DNA of 34,569 nucleotides from Actinomadura geliboluensis (GTDB lineage: Bacteria; Actinomycetota; Actinomycetes; Streptosporangiales; Streptosporangiaceae). Both the position numbers and the translations under genes were made by a program. Positions 32,177 to 34,569 of the stretch are shown here, one piece after another (the first letter of the stretch is position 1; the number at the start of each line of letters is the position of its first letter). The DNA is taken from positions 1-34,569 of the forward strand of contig NZ_VCKZ01000036.1 in the NCBI RefSeq assembly GCF_005889745.1. The letters are read 5' to 3'. The notes under the pieces are model-generated. The model saw nothing but the letters and a program-made list of their open reading frames with translations. It was not told where the DNA came from and ran no database searches.

Positions 32177-32283
32177 CCATGAAGGACGAATATCTGCGGC
32201 TGATGAGGGGTCTCGTCGGCGGCATGGCCATTGCGGTCGCCCTCGTCTGTGCGCTCATCGCGGCGGTCGTCTTCCTCTCCTGA
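32173..32283 (+). CDS. 36-residue single-span membrane microprotein coupled to the STAS gene
   Basis: This short frame begins in the ATGA overlap at the end of the STAS gene and encodes a charged start (MTMKDEYLRLMRG) followed by one hydrophobic helix (VGGMAIAVALVCALIAAVVF) and a stop. The amphipathic or charged N-terminus plus single span is a common microprotein layout. The exact stop/start overlap and clean topology support a real gene; conservation has not been tested. It may anchor or modulate a signalling partner. Confidence 0.6.
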   Translation: MTMKDEYLRLMRGLVGGMAIAVALVCALIAAVVFLS

Positions 32284-32352
32284 CGCGGCCGAGGGCAAGG
32301 AACCACATCGTGCTGGGCGCTCGGTCGACCCGGCCGGCCCGGGATCTTTCGG

Positions 32353-33591
32353 TCACAAGAGTGGTCGGGTGAGGTGGTCGGCGGTGCCGCCGCGCCATTC
32401 GATGAGGAAGAGGGTGGCGTCGTCGCTGGTGATCCCGCCTCGTTCGCGCATGAGGGTGTGGGAGAGGTCGCGCACCATCTGCTGGACGCTCGCGCTGGCG
32501 GGTCCGACGCGTTCGATGGTGGCGATCAGGCGGTCCTCGCCGAACAGTGCCCCGCCGGTGGTGTGCTCTTCGACGAGGCCGTCGGTGTAGGCCAGGACGC
32601 GGTCGCCGCGGCGCAGTTGCCGGGTGTTGATCTGGGGTTTCGAGCCGCCGAAGCCGACGGGCAGGGTGCCGGGGCCTTCCAGGGCGCCGATGACGCGGTG
32701 GTCGCGGATCAGCATCGGGGCGGGGTGGCCGGCGTTGACCCATTCCAGGTGGCCGGTGCCGATGTCGAGGCGCATCATCTGCGCGGTGACGAAGTGGTCG
32801 GGGCCGAACTGGTCGTCGATGGCGGTGTCCATGAATGCGTACAGTTCGGCGAGGCCGGGCTGGGCGCGTCTGGCGTGCCGGTAGGCGCCCACGGCAACGG
32901 TGGCCAGCACCGCGGCGTTGAGGCCGTGCCCCATCGCGTCGATCATGGCCAGGTGCAGGACGTTGTCGTTGAGGGCGTAGTCGAGGCTGTCGCCGGCGAC
33001 GTCGTAGGCGGGTTCCAGGATTCCGGCGACGGCGACCTGCGGCGTGGTCATGGTGAGTGGGGGCAGCAGCGACCACTGGATCTCCGCGGACACGCTCATC
33101 GGCTTGCGTCGTCGCGCCCGCAGGAACTGGTCGGTGTAGTTGTTCTTGGTGACCAGCATGTCGGCGACCAAGCCCGCGAGTCGCCGCAGCAGCCGACGGT
33201 CGTCGTCGTCGACGCCGTCGAGGGTCAGGGCCATCACGCCGATCTCGTCGCTGCCGTCCAGCAGCGGCAGGAACATCCGCACTCCGTCGTCCTGCGGCTG
33301 CTCGACGGTGGTCTCCGACAGGAACGCGCGCCCGGCCGCAGACCCCTCCAGCGGCAGCGGTTCGCCGTCGGTGAGGCCCCTGCCCGGCAGCGGCACCAGA
33401 CAGAGCTGGGCGTAGTCCTGCAGCAGGATCGAGACGTCCCGGCCGCCGATCGCGCGTATCTCCTCGGCAACCAGGGGGGCGATGAGCTGCGGCGGCATCT
33501 CGTGCGCCCGGTCCAGCAACTGGCCCAGCAGCCGCTCGCCGAAGCCTTCGCTGCGGTCGACCGCGTCCCCGGGCCCGCTCAGTTCCCCCAC
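32353..33591 (-). CDS. GAF-SpoIIE PP2C-type serine phosphatase
   Basis: This 412-residue signalling phosphatase should dephosphorylate a STAS-type anti-sigma antagonist. Residues about 20-150 are a GAF-like sensor (PPQLIAPLVAEEIRAI, GSAAGRAFLSE, MFLPLLDGSDEIGVMALTLD). A linker helix (YTDQFLRARRRKPMSVSAEI) follows, then the SpoIIE domain: IQWSLLPP, GDSLDY in place of the usual GGDWYD, MIDAMGHG, VNAGHPAP, AYTDGLVE and SDDATLFLIEW. The metal-binding aspartates are retained, so it should be active. GTG 33591 is the start; GGAGGG lies a little far upstream. It converges on the STAS-microprotein pair. Confidence 0.92.
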   Translation of the reverse strand: MGELSGPGDAVDRSEGFGERLLGQLLDRAHEMPPQLIAPLVAEEIRAIGGRDVSILLQDYAQLCLVPLPGRGLTDGEPLPLEGSAAGRAFLSETTVEQPQDDGVRMFLPLLDGSDEIGVMALTLDGVDDDDRRLLRRLAGLVADMLVTKNNYTDQFLRARRRKPMSVSAEIQWSLLPPLTMTTPQVAVAGILEPAYDVAGDSLDYALNDNVLHLAMIDAMGHGLNAAVLATVAVGAYRHARRAQPGLAELYAFMDTAIDDQFGPDHFVTAQMMRLDIGTGHLEWVNAGHPAPMLIRDHRVIGALEGPGTLPVGFGGSKPQINTRQLRRGDRVLAYTDGLVEEHTTGGALFGEDRLIATIERVGPASASVQQMVRDLSHTLMRERGGITSDDATLFLIEWRGGTADHLTRPLL

Positions 33592-33777
33592 AGCCGTCTA
33601 TGTGCCCTCCGACACCGGTGGTAACTCCAAGTGCCTGACAATGTGCAGAGTGGTGAGGGGCCGGGCGGCCGCGCGATCGTGGCGGGAGGGGCGTCAGCCT
33701 GTGACGACGTGATCCCGGGCCCTTTATGGTGGGTGGTAAGGGGCTGAAGGACAGCCTGAGCCGAGGAGATGGGGCCG

Positions 33778-34074
33778 GTGAGCGGGACGATGCACCAGGT
33801 CTGGATCGAGGCCGGCGGGGGGCATGACATGGTCCGCGCCGATGCGATCGTGATGCTCCGGCTGGACGGGACCGGACGGCTGACCGCGCAGCTGCGCGAC
33901 GACGCCAAGGTCAGTGTGACCCTGCTGGAGGGCTCGTCCGACGCCCGCCCGCCCGACGACTTCCACCGCCGGCTGATCCAGACCGTCGCCCAGCTCGCCG
34001 ACTCCAGCGGCGGGCAACTCGTCCGCCCGCGATATGAAGGAGGCGTCTGGAGCTGGACCAGCGAACCCCTCTAG
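33778..34074 (+). CDS. Hypothetical protein, 98 residues
   Basis: I do not recognise this protein. It reads as a small alpha/beta domain: VWIEAGGGHDMVRADAIVML, TAQLRDDAKVSVTLLEG, DFHRRLIQTVAQLADSSGG, LVRPRYEGGVWSWTSEPL. Alternating polar and hydrophobic residues suggest beta strands flanking one helix. GAGGAG at 33763-33768 lies 9 bases before GTG 33778, whereas the earlier ATG 33769 directly abuts that site. It is divergent from the SpoIIE phosphatase, 186 bases away, with TATGGT (33725-33730) as a possible -10. A role in the same stress circuit is only positional inference. Confidence 0.7.
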   Translation: MSGTMHQVWIEAGGGHDMVRADAIVMLRLDGTGRLTAQLRDDAKVSVTLLEGSSDARPPDDFHRRLIQTVAQLADSSGGQLVRPRYEGGVWSWTSEPL

Positions 34075-34368
34075 GGGCATGCCGCGCAGGCACCGCTCGG
34101 CGGGGGAAGCTGCGTCAGGAGGACGGCGCCTGGGAATCCACGGCACGGTACCTGGTGCTTCTTGAGTTCAGAACGGGAAAGCGCCCCAAGGCGCCGGTGT
34201 GGAGCACGCGTCACCGCGTGGCAGACCGGCTCTGAGCGGGAACCGGCGGCGCGGCTGGAACGTTCCACTCGGTGGCTTCCGGGGGCGGCGAACGCGGGGA
34301 GGTGTGCGGGGCTATGCGGCTGGGTCTCGACCTGGCAGCGGCGTCGCTGATCGTCCGGGGAGAGCCGC
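34075..34368. other. Interval without a recognisable gene
   Basis: No frame here has convincing protein sequence. A small stem, GCGCC-CCAA-GGCGC (34181-34194), is the only structure noted and has no T-run. Confidence 0.35.
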
Positions 34369-34554
34369 GTGAAGATCACCTACCGGGAGATCGAGGACGG
34401 GGACCCCGAGTCCGACGCGGGCGAAGACGTGATTCCGGTCGATTCCGGGCCGGACCCCGTGCTCGAAGCCCATCGCGGGCGGCAGGACGAGGCCCGGGCC
34501 GGGTTTCCGCCTGGTCGTGTCATCTTCGCGGGGGTGGGGGGCGGAGGGCGATGA
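34369..34554 (+). CDS. Small acidic hypothetical protein
   Basis: This 61-residue frame starts at GTG 34369 with GGGGAG 8 bases upstream. The N-terminal half is acidic (EIEDGDPESDAGEDVIPVDS) and the end is Gly-rich. No family is recognised. The stop overlaps an ATG (34551) that may start another gene, which supports this being a real, coupled gene. Confidence 0.5.
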   Translation: MKITYREIEDGDPESDAGEDVIPVDSGPDPVLEAHRGRQDEARAGFPPGRVIFAGVGGGGR

Positions 34555-34569
34555 TGGGTGCGCACGGGC
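34551..34569 (+). CDS. Possible start of a further gene running off the window
   Basis: ATG 34551 overlaps the preceding stop (ATGA) and follows GGCGGAGGG. Only six codons are visible, so nothing can be said about the product. Confidence 0.25.

Noticed and set aside
1..34569. tRNA, rRNA, CRISPR or insertion-sequence ends
   Set aside because: No cloverleaf-like segments, rRNA sequence, evenly spaced repeats, transposase or integrase motifs were seen on reading both strands.

Overview
The window is GC-rich throughout, with strongly G/C-biased third codon positions, many GTG starts, AGGAGG-type ribosome sites and several leaderless genes. Gene content points to a filamentous actinomycete: GAF-ANTAR regulators, an FprB-like ferredoxin reductase paired with an AurF-like diiron protein, an Rv2466c-like thioredoxin-fold protein, a TPR-CHAT protease, and SpoIIE and STAS proteins. 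Thermomonosporaceae (Actinomadura-like) is my best guess, but the genus is inference. No rRNA, tRNA, CRISPR array, transposase or integrase was found, so this looks like a chromosomal segment.

Layout. 1-706: a GT2 glycosyltransferase domain whose recognisable sequence breaks off at the left edge. 710-5743: a four-gene sugar ABC importer matching E. coli YtfQ-YtfR-YtfT-YjfF (galactofuranose) in sequence and order, preceded by a promoter and three LacI-type operator-like sites. 5768-7378: a Tat-exported PhoD phosphatase. 7579-14213: a divergent locus with a small Cys-containing protein and a membrane protein on one side, and a WD40 protein and a 1127-residue TPR-CHAT protease on the other. This is the best candidate for an undescribed system. 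14287-17665: a TetR regulator, then an FprB-like reductase and an AurF-like diiron oxygenase in one operon, whose promoter spacer holds a palindrome. 17692-20119: an MFS exporter and a DsbA-like protein, divergent from a MarR regulator, with a double palindrome between them. 20222-21634: a GH30 glycosidase without signal peptide. 21643-24030: an MFS exporter divergent from an ArsR/DUF5937 regulator. 24031-24907: a gene-poor stretch with one hypothetical gene and a degenerate repeat.

24908-34569 is a stress and signalling region. It holds a fatty acid desaturase, two GAF-ANTAR proteins, two STAS proteins, a YihY/BrkB membrane protein, a PRC-barrel gene broken by an amber codon, a LapA-like protein, a DUF5994 protein, a 36-residue membrane microprotein, a GAF-SpoIIE phosphatase and two small hypotheticals. 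The SpoIIE/STAS set implies partner switching, but no anti-sigma kinase or sigma factor lies here, and both STAS proteins lack the phosphorylatable serine.

The regulatory logic is mostly local. Several transporters or oxidoreductases are paired with a regulator gene or a palindrome overlapping their promoter. All functional statements come from reading sequence and recalling families; no database search was run.
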